DNA from: MVYY01 sp035369865
GTDB lineage: Bacteria; Bacteroidota; Bacteroidia; Bacteroidales; Paludibacteraceae
Direction of reading: 5' to 3'
DNA length: 41,799 nucleotides
NCBI GenBank assembly: GCA_035369865.1
Contig: DAOOVG010000004.1
Location: 1 to 41,799, forward strand
The position numbers were made by a program, and so were the translations under genes. The notes under the pieces were generated by a model. It was not told the DNA's origin, did not search any database, and saw only the letters and a program-made list of their open reading frames with translations. Below, in pieces: positions 8,545 to 16,561 of the stretch. The first letter of the stretch is position 1. Each line of letters starts with the position of its first letter.

Positions 8545-9621
8545 ATGCCTGAAATCAAAACAGAAGGAATAAAATATGTTGGTTCAAAATTAAAAATCAT
8601 TCCTTACATTTTGCAGATTCTTTCTGAATTAAAAGAGGTAAAAAATGTACTCGATGGCTTCAGTGGTACTACGAGAGTTTCTCAGGCATTTGCTCAATCA
8701 GGTTACAATACTACTTCCAATGATATTGCAGTTTGGTCAGAGGTTTTTGCTACCTGCTATCTCAAATCAAAAGGTAGCGATACTTATTACCAGCAACTGT
8801 TGGATTATTTAAATAGTTTGAAAAGCTATGATGGCTGGTTTACAGAACATTATGGGGCTGATGAAGCCAACAGCAAACGACCTTTTCAGCGAAAAAATAC
8901 CCAAAAATTAGACGCCATTCGCAATGAAATTGACAGATTAAATTTGAATTGGGAAGATAAATGCGTTCTACTAACAAGTCTTATTTATGCACTGGATGCC
9001 GTTGATAATACCATTGGACATTATGCAGCTTATCTTTCTACATGGTCGCGGCGTTCATATCATGATTTAAAATTAAAATTACCTGCACGATTTAAAATCA
9101 TTTCTGAAAATACTGTTTTCCGAAAAGATATTTTTGAAACCATTGCCGAAAAATCTTTCGATTTTGCTTATTTTGATCCACCTTATGGTTCCAATAATGA
9201 AAAAATGCCACCTAGCAGAGTGAGGTATGCTGCCTATTATCATATCTGGACAACTGTAATTCTTAACGATCAGCCAACGCTTTTTGGAAAAGTCAACAGG
9301 CGATTGGATACCAAAGATTTATTAGCAGGCTCTGTTTTTGAAGAATTCAGAAAAAATAAAAATGGAAATTATCTTGCAATGGAAGCATTACAAAAGTTAA
9401 TCAAAAATACGCAGGCTCATTATATTCTTCTTTCTTACAGTTCAGGTGGAAGAGCAACTAAAAAAGATTTGATGGATATTGTACTTTCTTCTGGAAAACT
9501 TCTGAAATCCATTGAAATTGATTATAGAAAAAATGTAATGAGTAATATGTGTTGGACCAACGAATGGGCTCATCATGATAATAAACATTTTGAATATTTG
9601 TTTTTAATGGAAAAATTTTAA
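8545..9621 (+). CDS. D12-class N6-adenine DNA methyltransferase (orphan)
   Basis: This is a 358-residue member of the Dam-like D12 class. KYVGSK at residues 10-15 matches the N-terminal K-x-x-G-x-K motif. The AdoMet-binding motif I is FSGTTRVSQAF from about residue 39, and the catalytic DPPY is at 211-214, preceded by FDFAYF. Motif I before DPPY gives the alpha arrangement, with the target-recognition region between them (about 65-195). It methylates adenine in double-stranded DNA; the recognition sequence cannot be read from the protein. No restriction endonuclease or specificity gene lies next to it, so it looks like an orphan methyltransferase. It lies 52 bases after parE on the same strand and may be read through from it. 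A solitary role in marking or regulation is inference. Confidence 0.85.
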   Translation: MPEIKTEGIKYVGSKLKIIPYILQILSELKEVKNVLDGFSGTTRVSQAFAQSGYNTTSNDIAVWSEVFATCYLKSKGSDTYYQQLLDYLNSLKSYDGWFTEHYGADEANSKRPFQRKNTQKLDAIRNEIDRLNLNWEDKCVLLTSLIYALDAVDNTIGHYAAYLSTWSRRSYHDLKLKLPARFKIISENTVFRKDIFETIAEKSFDFAYFDPPYGSNNEKMPPSRVRYAAYYHIWTTVILNDQPTLFGKVNRRLDTKDLLAGSVFEEFRKNKNGNYLAMEALQKLIKNTQAHYILLSYSSGGRATKKDLMDIVLSSGKLLKSIEIDYRKNVMSNMCWTNEWAHHDNKHFEYLFLMEKF

Positions 9622-9671
9622 ACTTAATTTATTTAACTATCTGATTTTTAAAAATTAATAACATATAAAAA

Positions 9672-10367
9672 ATGAAGAAAATTGCAGTTTTAACAGGAGC
9701 AGGCATGAGTGCCGAAAGTGGACTTTCCACTTTTCGTGATGCTGGTGGACTTTGGGAACAACATCGGGTAGAGGATGTAGCCACACCCGAAGGATTTATG
9801 CGAAATCCTGAAATGGTACTGAATTTTTACAATGAACGTCGCAAGCAGTTACTGGCTGCCAAGCCAAATGCAGGACATTATGCATTGGCAGAGCTGGAAA
9901 AAGATTTTGAAGTACATATTATCACACAAAATATTGATAATCTGCATGAGAGAGCTGGAAGTAGGCATGTGGTTCATTTACACGGTGAACTGATGAAAGT
10001 AAGATCTACTGGACCTGGTCAGGAAGTTTATGAATTGAGTCCTGATCACCTCGAAATTCATGTTGGTGATAAATGTCCAAAGGGTTATCAATTGCGACCG
10101 CACGTGGTATGGTTTGGCGAGCCTGTACCGGAAATTGAAAAAGCCATCGAAATTGTTTCCGAAGCTGATATTTTTGTTATCATTGGTACTTCGATGCAGG
10201 TTTATCCAGCAGCAGGTCTAATTCATTACGTAAAGCCAGGCACGCCCATCTTTTTAATTGATCCCAAAGAAGTAAACATTACTTCCCGTAACGTAACTGT
10301 TATTCAAAAAGGAGCCAGCGAAGGAACAAAAGAATTGTTGGAAATTCTGAAAAAATACAAAGAGTAA
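9672..10367 (+). CDS. cobB: Sir2-family NAD-dependent protein deacylase (CobB-type)
   Basis: This is a 231-residue sirtuin that removes acyl groups from protein lysines using NAD. The NAD-binding signature GAGMSAESGLSTFRD is at residues 9-23, TQNIDNLH at 86-93, and the catalytic His105 lies in HLHGEL. Tyr53 and Arg56 in FYNERR are the pair that selects succinyl and malonyl lysine in class III sirtuins, so desuccinylation is as likely as deacetylation. The small domain normally carries four zinc-binding cysteines; here only one cysteine is visible between 108 and 145 (GDKCPKG), so the zinc site appears lost. The gene is 50 bases past the methyltransferase on the same strand. It is cytoplasmic. 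Confidence 0.9.
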   Translation: MKKIAVLTGAGMSAESGLSTFRDAGGLWEQHRVEDVATPEGFMRNPEMVLNFYNERRKQLLAAKPNAGHYALAELEKDFEVHIITQNIDNLHERAGSRHVVHLHGELMKVRSTGPGQEVYELSPDHLEIHVGDKCPKGYQLRPHVVWFGEPVPEIEKAIEIVSEADIFVIIGTSMQVYPAAGLIHYVKPGTPIFLIDPKEVNITSRNVTVIQKGASEGTKELLEILKKYKE

Positions 10368-10553
10368 AAAAGGATTAAATTTTTCGGTAATTTTCTTTTG
10401 TTGAGTTTCAGTCTTTGATTTTTGCCGCTTCGTGTTACGATATTTGTAATTTCGTTTATTAATTTTAATAGGTGTTGAATTATATTCGTTTTTAACACGT
10501 TGTTTTTATTGCTATTGTAAGAAAATTCCTTTTTTATTATCAATAAAATCGTG

Positions 10554-10561
10554 TAAATTTG
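10554..10561 (+). promoter_or_regulatory. -7 element of the tRNA-Pro gene
   Basis: TAAATTTG fits TAnnTTTG and lies 17 bases before the mature tRNA, a usual distance for a stable RNA. No good upstream -33 box is seen. Confidence 0.5.
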
Positions 10562-10578
10562 TATCAAAATTCTTTTTT

Positions 10579-10651
10579 CGGGGTGTGGCGCAGTTGGCAG
10601 CGCGCTACGTTCGGGACGTAGAGGTCGCAGGTTCGAGTCTTGTCACCCCGA
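10579..10651 (+). tRNA. tRNA-Pro (anticodon CGG)
   Basis: The full cloverleaf can be drawn. The acceptor stem CGGGGTG pairs with CACCCCG, the D stem is GCGC/GCGC, the anticodon stem CTACG/CGTAG encloses loop TTCGGGA (anticodon CGG, reading CCG proline codons), and the T stem GCAGG/CTTGT (two G-U pairs) holds loop TTCGAGT. The discriminator base is A and the CCA tail is not encoded. A run of eight T follows a few bases later and may end transcription. Confidence 0.96.
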
Positions 10652-10713
10652 CAGATTTTTTTTGGTATAATTTTTGTTTCCTTTTTTAAAAGAAATATTT
10701 TAATACCATTATC

Positions 10714-11250
10714 ATGAAAAAACAATTATTTATTTTATTAGGATGCCTTTCGATTTTATTGTCATCCTGTTTGAAAGAAGAGGATACTAATTCAACCCCT
10801 ACTATCAGTTTTTTGTCGTATCCTCTGACTAATAACAATGATTCTTTGAAAATCAGAATTATAAATGGTTCTTATGTGCTTGACACAATAGAAGTGGGTG
10901 ATACAGTTTTTTTTGAATTAGGATTCAATAGTTACTACAACAATTTAACTTCCTTCTATTTACAACAAAGTATTGATAGTGTTGGGAAAATTTTACTTCC
11001 TCCCGTAGAAAATTTAAATACTATTTTTTCTTCTTCTCTTTCAGATTATGAAAAGGGGAAATTTATTTTTCTAAGTAATTTAAGTGCCATTTATTTTCCC
11101 TTTGAATATGTGGCTCTAAAGAGGAGCGATGAAGCAACGCTAAATTTTACCCTTTCTTCCGATGCTGATTTTAAAGACGGATATGGCTATAATACAGTTG
11201 TTTTCAAACTAAAAACTCCTATAAAGCGGAAAAACACTATACAACAATAA
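10714..11250 (+). CDS. Hypothetical lipoprotein
   Basis: This is a 178-residue exported lipoprotein of unknown function. The signal (MKKQLFILL...) ends in a lipobox LLSSC with Cys19. The mature part is rich in Ser, Asn and Thr, begins with an acidic linker (KEEDTN), and looks beta-rich. One segment reads GYVLDTIEVGDTVFFEL-like (exactly SYVLDTIEVGDTVFFELG), and the C-terminus is basic (KRKN). I recognise no domain. It stands alone between the tRNA and a clear terminator, so it is probably transcribed as a single gene. Surface or periplasmic location is inferred from the lipobox. Confidence 0.6.
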   Translation: MKKQLFILLGCLSILLSSCLKEEDTNSTPTISFLSYPLTNNNDSLKIRIINGSYVLDTIEVGDTVFFELGFNSYYNNLTSFYLQQSIDSVGKILLPPVENLNTIFSSSLSDYEKGKFIFLSNLSAIYFPFEYVALKRSDEATLNFTLSSDADFKDGYGYNTVVFKLKTPIKRKNTIQQ

Positions 11251-11266
11251 ATTTTTAAATATGGCT

Positions 11267-11305
11267 AAAAAAGGACTTTTTCAAAAAAGAAAATGTCCTT
11301 TTTTT
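11267..11305 (+). terminator. Rho-independent terminator after the lipoprotein gene
   Basis: Arms AAAAAAGGAC (11267-11276) and GTCCTTTTTT (11295-11304) pair perfectly around an 18-base loop, and the T-run is part of the 3' arm. It lies 16 bases past the stop codon. Confidence 0.8.
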
Positions 11306-11326
11306 ATAACTTTATCTTAATTGTGT

Positions 11327-11334
11327 TAATTTTG
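11327..11334 (+). promoter_or_regulatory. Putative -7 element of aroK
   Basis: TAATTTTG matches TAnnTTTG, right after the preceding terminator, giving a leader of about 37 bases to the aroK ATG at 11378. Confidence 0.5.
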
Positions 11335-11377
11335 TAAATTTCTGTTTTCTAACATTTTTTTGAAGCAAATTTTTAAT

Positions 11378-11902
11378 ATGGAACGAATTTTTTTAATCGG
11401 TTACATGGGTGCTGGAAAGTCTACTGTGGGTGAACTTTTAGCACAAGCTCTTGGCTATGAGTTTATTGACATGGATTATGAAATTGAAAAAAGAACACAA
11501 CAAACTATTTCTAACATTTTTGCTGAGAAAGGTGAAAATGAATTCAGAAAATTAGAATATGATTGTTTACATGAAATAGGTCAGAGAAACCGTGTTGTTA
11601 TTTCAACTGGTGGTGGTGCACCTTGCTTTTTTAATAATTTGTCCTTTATGAAGGAGAATGGTTTGACCGTTTATTTAAAAGTGCCAGCAGAACAACTTAA
11701 AGAAAAACTTGAGATGTCCCGATATGATAAACGTCCTCTTATTTCCGGCAAAAAAGGTAATGATTTGCTGCAATATATTAAAAATGGTCTTGCTGAAAGA
11801 GAACCTTTTTACCTACAAGCAACTCTTATAGTAACAGGTACTTACGAGGAAATGGTAAACCAAATCCTGAATTATCTTTCCATACATCAAAAAAACAATT
11901 AA
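11378..11902 (+). CDS. aroK: Shikimate kinase
   Basis: This is a 174-residue P-loop kinase that phosphorylates shikimate at the 3-hydroxyl with ATP, the fifth step of the shikimate pathway to aromatic amino acids. Visible motifs are the Walker A GYMGAGKST at residues 8-16, FIDMD with the shikimate-binding Asp, FR in NEFRKLE, STGGGAP, and RYDKRPL in the lid region. I start at the ATG at 11378 (MERIFLIG), which puts the P-loop at the usual position; an in-frame TTG at 11360 would add six residues without family support. No other aro gene is nearby. It has its own putative promoter and follows a terminator. Confidence 0.94.
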   Translation: MERIFLIGYMGAGKSTVGELLAQALGYEFIDMDYEIEKRTQQTISNIFAEKGENEFRKLEYDCLHEIGQRNRVVISTGGGAPCFFNNLSFMKENGLTVYLKVPAEQLKEKLEMSRYDKRPLISGKKGNDLLQYIKNGLAEREPFYLQATLIVTGTYEEMVNQILNYLSIHQKNN

Positions 11903-12148
11903 AAAAATTGAAGTAAAAGATTTTCCTTTCACGTGTTGCTGTTTTAACAAACAGTTGCCTTTTCAACTTTTTCAGTAGTAAAAATAGAGGTATTTATCTC
12001 TATTTCTGAAATGGTCAATCGAGAACTGAAATAATTCATCCTCTTTCAATTTTTTATATCTTTTTGAAGCATTTTTTTATTAACTTTATCCTTCAAAAAT
12101 TTATTAGCTATTTTATTCATATTCAAAAACCAATTAGTTTGATTTATC

Positions 12149-15100
12149 ATGAATTCTTTTGTTCATCTTCATGTTCATTCTCATTATTCCATTCTTGATG
12201 GGATGTCATCTATACCTGATTTGGTTGAAAAAGCAATAGCCCACAATATGCCTGCCATTGCTTTAACAGATCATGGCAATATGTTTGGAATCAAGGAATT
12301 TTACAATTATGTAAAGAAAAAAAATCAGCCTATTCATGATAAAATTGCCTCTTTAACTCAACAATTTCAAGATATTCAACTCACAGACGAAGAAAAAAAA
12401 GAAATTCAACTTCAAATAGATAAGGAAAAGAAGAGTTTGTTTAAACCTATTATGGGATGTGAAACCTATGTAGCTCATCGTAGTAGGCATTTAAAGGAAA
12501 CACCGGAAGATAGAAGTGGTTACCATTTAATTCTGCTAGCAAAAAACAAAACTGGTTATCGCAATCTTTGTAAAATCATAACATTAGCTTATACAGAAGG
12601 AATGTATTATCGTCCCCGAATTGATAAAGAACTTCTTGAAAAATATAGAGAAGGATTAATTGCAACGTCGGCTTGTCTGGGTGGAGAAATCCATAAAAAA
12701 ATAGAAAGTGGAGATCTTGTAGAAGCTGAAAAAGTTATTCTGTGGTACAAAAAAGTTTTTGGTGATGATTTTTATATAGAATTACAACGTCATCAGACAG
12801 ATAAACCCGGTGCCGATGTTACCACTTATGAAAAACAGAAAATCCAAAATGCTGAATTAATCAAATTGGCTCGAAAAACCAATACCAAACTTATAGCTAC
12901 TAACGATGTGCATTTTGTGGAAGAAGAACATGCTGATGCACACGAGCGTTTGATTTGTCTAAGTACGGGTACAGATTTAGACGATCCCCAACGGATGCGT
13001 TATACAAAACAAGAATGGCTTAAAACGCCACAAGAAATGGCAGCTATTTTTGAAGATATTCCCGAAGCACTCAACAATACTTTGGAAGTTGCTGAAAAGA
13101 TAGAATTTTATGATATTGATTCAACACCAGTAATGCCTCTTTTTACTATTCCAGAAGATTTTGCTACCGAAGCTGAATATCGTTCCAAATTTACTGAAGA
13201 AATGTTACGCCAGGAATTTGAAGAAAGTTTTGATCGTTTGGGCGGCTATAATAAAGTAGTGCGTATCAAACTGGAAGCAGATTATTTAACCAAACTTACA
13301 CTGGCAGGCGCAGAGGAACGTTATGGGAAAAATTTACCTCCAGAAATTGAAGATCGTATCAATTATGAATTGAAAGTAATAAAAACAATGGGATTCCCTG
13401 GTTATTTTCTTATTGTACAAGATTTTATTCAGGCAGCAAGAGATATGGGTGTTGCAGTTGGTCCAGGACGAGGTTCAGCAGCAGGATCGGTAGTAGCTTA
13501 TTGTTTGAAAATAACCGATATTGACCCACTAAAATATGATTTGCTTTTTGAACGTTTTCTTAACCCTGACCGAATTTCTATGCCCGATATTGATATTGAT
13601 TTTGATGACGATGGAAGAAATCAAGTATTACGTTGGGTTACTGAAAAATATGGAAAAAACAGAGTGGCTCATATTATTACTTTTGGAACGATGGCGGCAA
13701 AAATGGCTATTAAAGATGTGGCACGTGTCCAGAAATTACCTCTTTCGGAAGCTGAACGTCTGACAAAATTAATTCCTGATAGATTACCGGATACTCCTGA
13801 TGGGAAAAAATTAAAAGTAAACTTATCCAATTGTTTTGAGTTCGTTCCAGAAATTCAAGTGGAGTTAGATTCCTCCAATAAAAATATTGTAGAAACCCTC
13901 AAATATGCGGAAATGCTCGAAGGCACTGTTCGTCAAACAGGAGTTCATGCTTGCGGAGTAATTATTGGAGCCGACGATTTAAGCAATTTTATCCCTTTAA
14001 GTACAGCAGAAGATAAAGATAAAAAGGAAGAAATTTTAGTCACTCAATACGAAGGTTCAGTGATTGAAGAAGTAGGATTGATAAAAATGGACTTTTTAGG
14101 ATTGAAAACTCTTTCCATTATCAAAGATACGATAGAAAATATAAAAAAATCAAAAGGCATTGAGATAGATATTTCTTCTATTCCTATTGATGATCCTGAA
14201 ACGTATCAATTATTCAGTAAAGGACAAACAGTTGGAACTTTTCAATTTGAATCAGCAGGTATGCAAAAATACTTGCAAGCCTTGCAACCTACTCAGTTTG
14301 AAGATTTAATTGCCATGAATGCATTATATCGACCCGGACCTATGCAGTATATTCCTCAATTTATTAATAGAAAACATGGGCTTGAAAAAATTGAATATCC
14401 TTTTCCAGTGATGGAAAAAAGGTTGAAAGAAACGTATGGTATCACCATTTATCAGGAACAGGTAATGCTTTTAAGTGTTGATTTAGCAGGTTTTACCCGA
14501 AGTGAAGCTGATGAGCTTCGTAAAGCTATGGGTAAAAAGTTGAACAGCAAAATGGAAGCCTTGAAAGAAAAATTCATTATCGGTTGTCAAAAAAATGGTT
14601 ATGGACCATTAGAAAAAATAGAACAAATATGGAATGACTGGATAGAATTTTCAAACTATGCTTTTAACAAATCACATGCTACCTGTTATTCGTTGATTGC
14701 TTATCAGACAGCTTATTTGAAAGCACATTATCCAGCAGAATTTATGGCAGCCAACCTGTCAAGAAATAAAGATAACATTGATGAGATAAGAAAATTCATG
14801 GATGAATGCAAAAATATGGGTATCAACGTACTGGGTCCTGATATAAACGAAAGTGATTTGACTTTTTCTGTAAATGAAAAAGGAGATATTCGTTTTGGAC
14901 TGGGTGGCATAAAAGGCGTTGGCGAAGGTGCTGTCACTAACATCATCAATGAACGAAATTCACATGGAAAATTTAAAAGTGTTTTTGACTTTGTAGAACG
15001 TGTCAATCTTTCTGCTTGTAATAAGCGAACCTTTGAAAGTCTTGCATTAGCAGGAGCCTTTGATAGCTTAAATGATATTCAGCGAGAACAATTTTTTGTT

Positions 15101-15940
15101 GAGAATAGTAAAGGAGAACAGGTTTTGGAAAGCCTTATTAAATATGGAAACAAATTTCAGGCAGATAAAGCAATGAATCATAATACTTTATTTGGACTTT
15201 TTGATGAGATTGAAATTGCCAAACCCGAAATTCCTTTTGCTCCTCAATGGTCGTCGCTAATCCGTTTAAATAAAGAAAAAGAATTAATTGGAATATACCT
15301 TTCTGCTCATCCTCTCGATGAATATGAATTTGAAATTAATAATCTTTGCAATACAACAACCAGCGATTTGAAAAATCTTAACGAACTGACAGGTAAAACG
15401 TTGAAATTAGCAGGAATTGTAACCAGTATTCGTCATGCTACTTCCAGAACAGGAAAGCCTTATGGTGTTTTTACTTTAGAAGATTACGACGGATCGTATG
15501 AATTTGTGCTTTATGGTAACAATTATATTGATTTCCAGAAATATATGATAAAAGATTTGTATCTTTTTATCCAGGCTGTCGTTCAAGAAAAATATGCTGA
15601 TAGCAATTACCGTAAAAAAAACAATTTTACTTCGTCAGAACTTGAATTAAAAATACAAAAAATTGATTTATTACAAGATATAAAAAATAAAATAATAAAT
15701 TCACTCACTTTAATGATTCCATTACAGGAATTGACAGATGATCTGGCTCAACAACTCACAGATATTATTCTTCAAAATAAAGGAAATATTAATTTATATA
15801 TCCAAGTATTTGATGATCATAATGTCGCTAATAAAATCAATTTCTTTGCAAGACGACATAAAATTGAAATGAACTCCACAGTTTTTCAATTTTTGAAAGA
15901 AATTAAAAAAATTGGAAAATTCGATTTCCAAGTCAATTAA
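12149..15940 (+). CDS. dnaE: DNA polymerase III alpha subunit
   Basis: This is the 1263-residue replicative DNA polymerase catalytic subunit. The N-terminal PHP domain is intact-looking (HLHVHSHYSILDG, then ALTDHGNMFG). A lysine- and glutamate-rich insert at about 60-95 interrupts the PHP domain, as I recall for Bacteroidota DnaE. The palm contains GPGRGSAAGS, and the catalytic aspartates lie in PDIDIDFDDDGR near residue 479. The beta-clamp and helix-hairpin-helix region follows, and an OB-fold is recognisable near 1090-1160 (LKLAGIVTSIRHATS...YEFVLYG). It belongs to the holoenzyme at the replication fork. trxA follows by 138 bases on the same strand, a conserved pairing in Bacteroidales. About 245 bases precede it, with no clear promoter seen. 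Confidence 0.97.
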   Translation: MNSFVHLHVHSHYSILDGMSSIPDLVEKAIAHNMPAIALTDHGNMFGIKEFYNYVKKKNQPIHDKIASLTQQFQDIQLTDEEKKEIQLQIDKEKKSLFKPIMGCETYVAHRSRHLKETPEDRSGYHLILLAKNKTGYRNLCKIITLAYTEGMYYRPRIDKELLEKYREGLIATSACLGGEIHKKIESGDLVEAEKVILWYKKVFGDDFYIELQRHQTDKPGADVTTYEKQKIQNAELIKLARKTNTKLIATNDVHFVEEEHADAHERLICLSTGTDLDDPQRMRYTKQEWLKTPQEMAAIFEDIPEALNNTLEVAEKIEFYDIDSTPVMPLFTIPEDFATEAEYRSKFTEEMLRQEFEESFDRLGGYNKVVRIKLEADYLTKLTLAGAEERYGKNLPPEIEDRINYELKVIKTMGFPGYFLIVQDFIQAARDMGVAVGPGRGSAAGSVVAYCLKITDIDPLKYDLLFERFLNPDRISMPDIDIDFDDDGRNQVLRWVTEKYGKNRVAHIITFGTMAAKMAIKDVARVQKLPLSEAERLTKLIPDRLPDTPDGKKLKVNLSNCFEFVPEIQVELDSSNKNIVETLKYAEMLEGTVRQTGVHACGVIIGADDLSNFIPLSTAEDKDKKEEILVTQYEGSVIEEVGLIKMDFLGLKTLSIIKDTIENIKKSKGIEIDISSIPIDDPETYQLFSKGQTVGTFQFESAGMQKYLQALQPTQFEDLIAMNALYRPGPMQYIPQFINRKHGLEKIEYPFPVMEKRLKETYGITIYQEQVMLLSVDLAGFTRSEADELRKAMGKKLNSKMEALKEKFIIGCQKNGYGPLEKIEQIWNDWIEFSNYAFNKSHATCYSLIAYQTAYLKAHYPAEFMAANLSRNKDNIDEIRKFMDECKNMGINVLGPDINESDLTFSVNEKGDIRFGLGGIKGVGEGAVTNIINERNSHGKFKSVFDFVERVNLSACNKRTFESLALAGAFDSLNDIQREQFFVENSKGEQVLESLIKYGNKFQADKAMNHNTLFGLFDEIEIAKPEIPFAPQWSSLIRLNKEKELIGIYLSAHPLDEYEFEINNLCNTTTSDLKNLNELTGKTLKLAGIVTSIRHATSRTGKPYGVFTLEDYDGSYEFVLYGNNYIDFQKYMIKDLYLFIQAVVQEKYADSNYRKKNNFTSSELELKIQKIDLLQDIKNKIINSLTLMIPLQELTDDLAQQLTDIILQNKGNINLYIQVFDDHNVANKINFFARRHKIEMNSTVFQFLKEIKKIGKFDFQVN

Positions 15941-16078
15941 ATTTTGTCAAATGAAGCGATTTCAATCTGGGAATTCATTAATTTTTTTCCAATAAAAGAT
16001 GATAAATAGAGTTTAAAAAACAATTTATTTTGAAATTCGTTAATAAATTATTGATCGAACAATTAAAATTATAAAATT

Positions 16079-16396
16079 ATGGCATTAGAATTTACAGACG
16101 AAAATATTAAGGAAATTATCAATAATGGAAAACCAGCGGTTGTCGATTTTTGGGCAGAGTGGTGTGGTCCCTGCCGTATGATGTCACCTATTATTGACGA
16201 ATTGGCTCATGAGTATGAAGGAAAAGTAGAAATAGGGAAACTGAATGTAGATGAAAATGCCGAGACAACCGAGGAATATGGCATTATGAATATTCCGACG
16301 CTTTTGTTTTTTAAAAATGGTCAAGTCGTTGATAAACAGGTTGGTGCGACACAGAAAAGTGTGTTAGTAAAAAAAATTGAAGCACTTCTTTCTTGA
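16079..16396 (+). CDS. trxA: Thioredoxin
   Basis: This is a 105-residue cytoplasmic thioredoxin that reduces protein disulfides with electrons from thioredoxin reductase. The redox motif WCGPC has Cys29 and Cys32, the buried Asp23 lies in VVDFWAEW, and the cis-proline Pro73 is in NIPTLL. The length is standard and there is no signal peptide. It is downstream of dnaE on the same strand and ends at a strong hairpin shared with the convergent antiporter gene. Confidence 0.96.
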   Translation: MALEFTDENIKEIINNGKPAVVDFWAEWCGPCRMMSPIIDELAHEYEGKVEIGKLNVDENAETTEEYGIMNIPTLLFFKNGQVVDKQVGATQKSVLVKKIEALLS

Positions 16397-16429
16397 ACTC
16401 TTGTTCAATGATTTATTTAACTTGTGGTT

Positions 16430-16505
16430 GTGTAAAGTTCATTCTTTTGCGGTTTTTTATTTGTTTTTACAAAAATAACAAATCTCGAACTTTACACATT
16501 TTTTC
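16430..16505. terminator. Large inverted repeat between trxA and the antiporter, likely bidirectional terminator
   Basis: Perfect 11-base arms GTGTAAAGTTC (16430-16440) and GAACTTTACAC (16487-16497) enclose 46 bases that hold a second nested repeat, ATTTGTT / AACAAAT. A T-rich stretch follows on the plus strand. It sits 33 bases after trxA and 65 before the antiporter stop, in a convergent arrangement where a two-way terminator makes sense. The arms are longer than most terminators. Confidence 0.65.
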
Positions 16506-16561
16506 GAACAGTATCAATTCTCGAGCATAATTTATTTTACGAAAATGTTATAAAAATTTTA

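Noticed and set aside
8545..10367. Methyltransferase plus Sir2 protein as an NAD-depleting defence system
   Set aside because: The Sir2 protein is a single-domain CobB-type deacylase with complete catalytic and acyl-selecting residues and no effector or sensor partner. The methylase has no nuclease.
11939..11954. Hairpin CTGTTT / AAACAG after aroK as a terminator
   Set aside because: The stem is only six A/T-rich pairs and no T-run follows.
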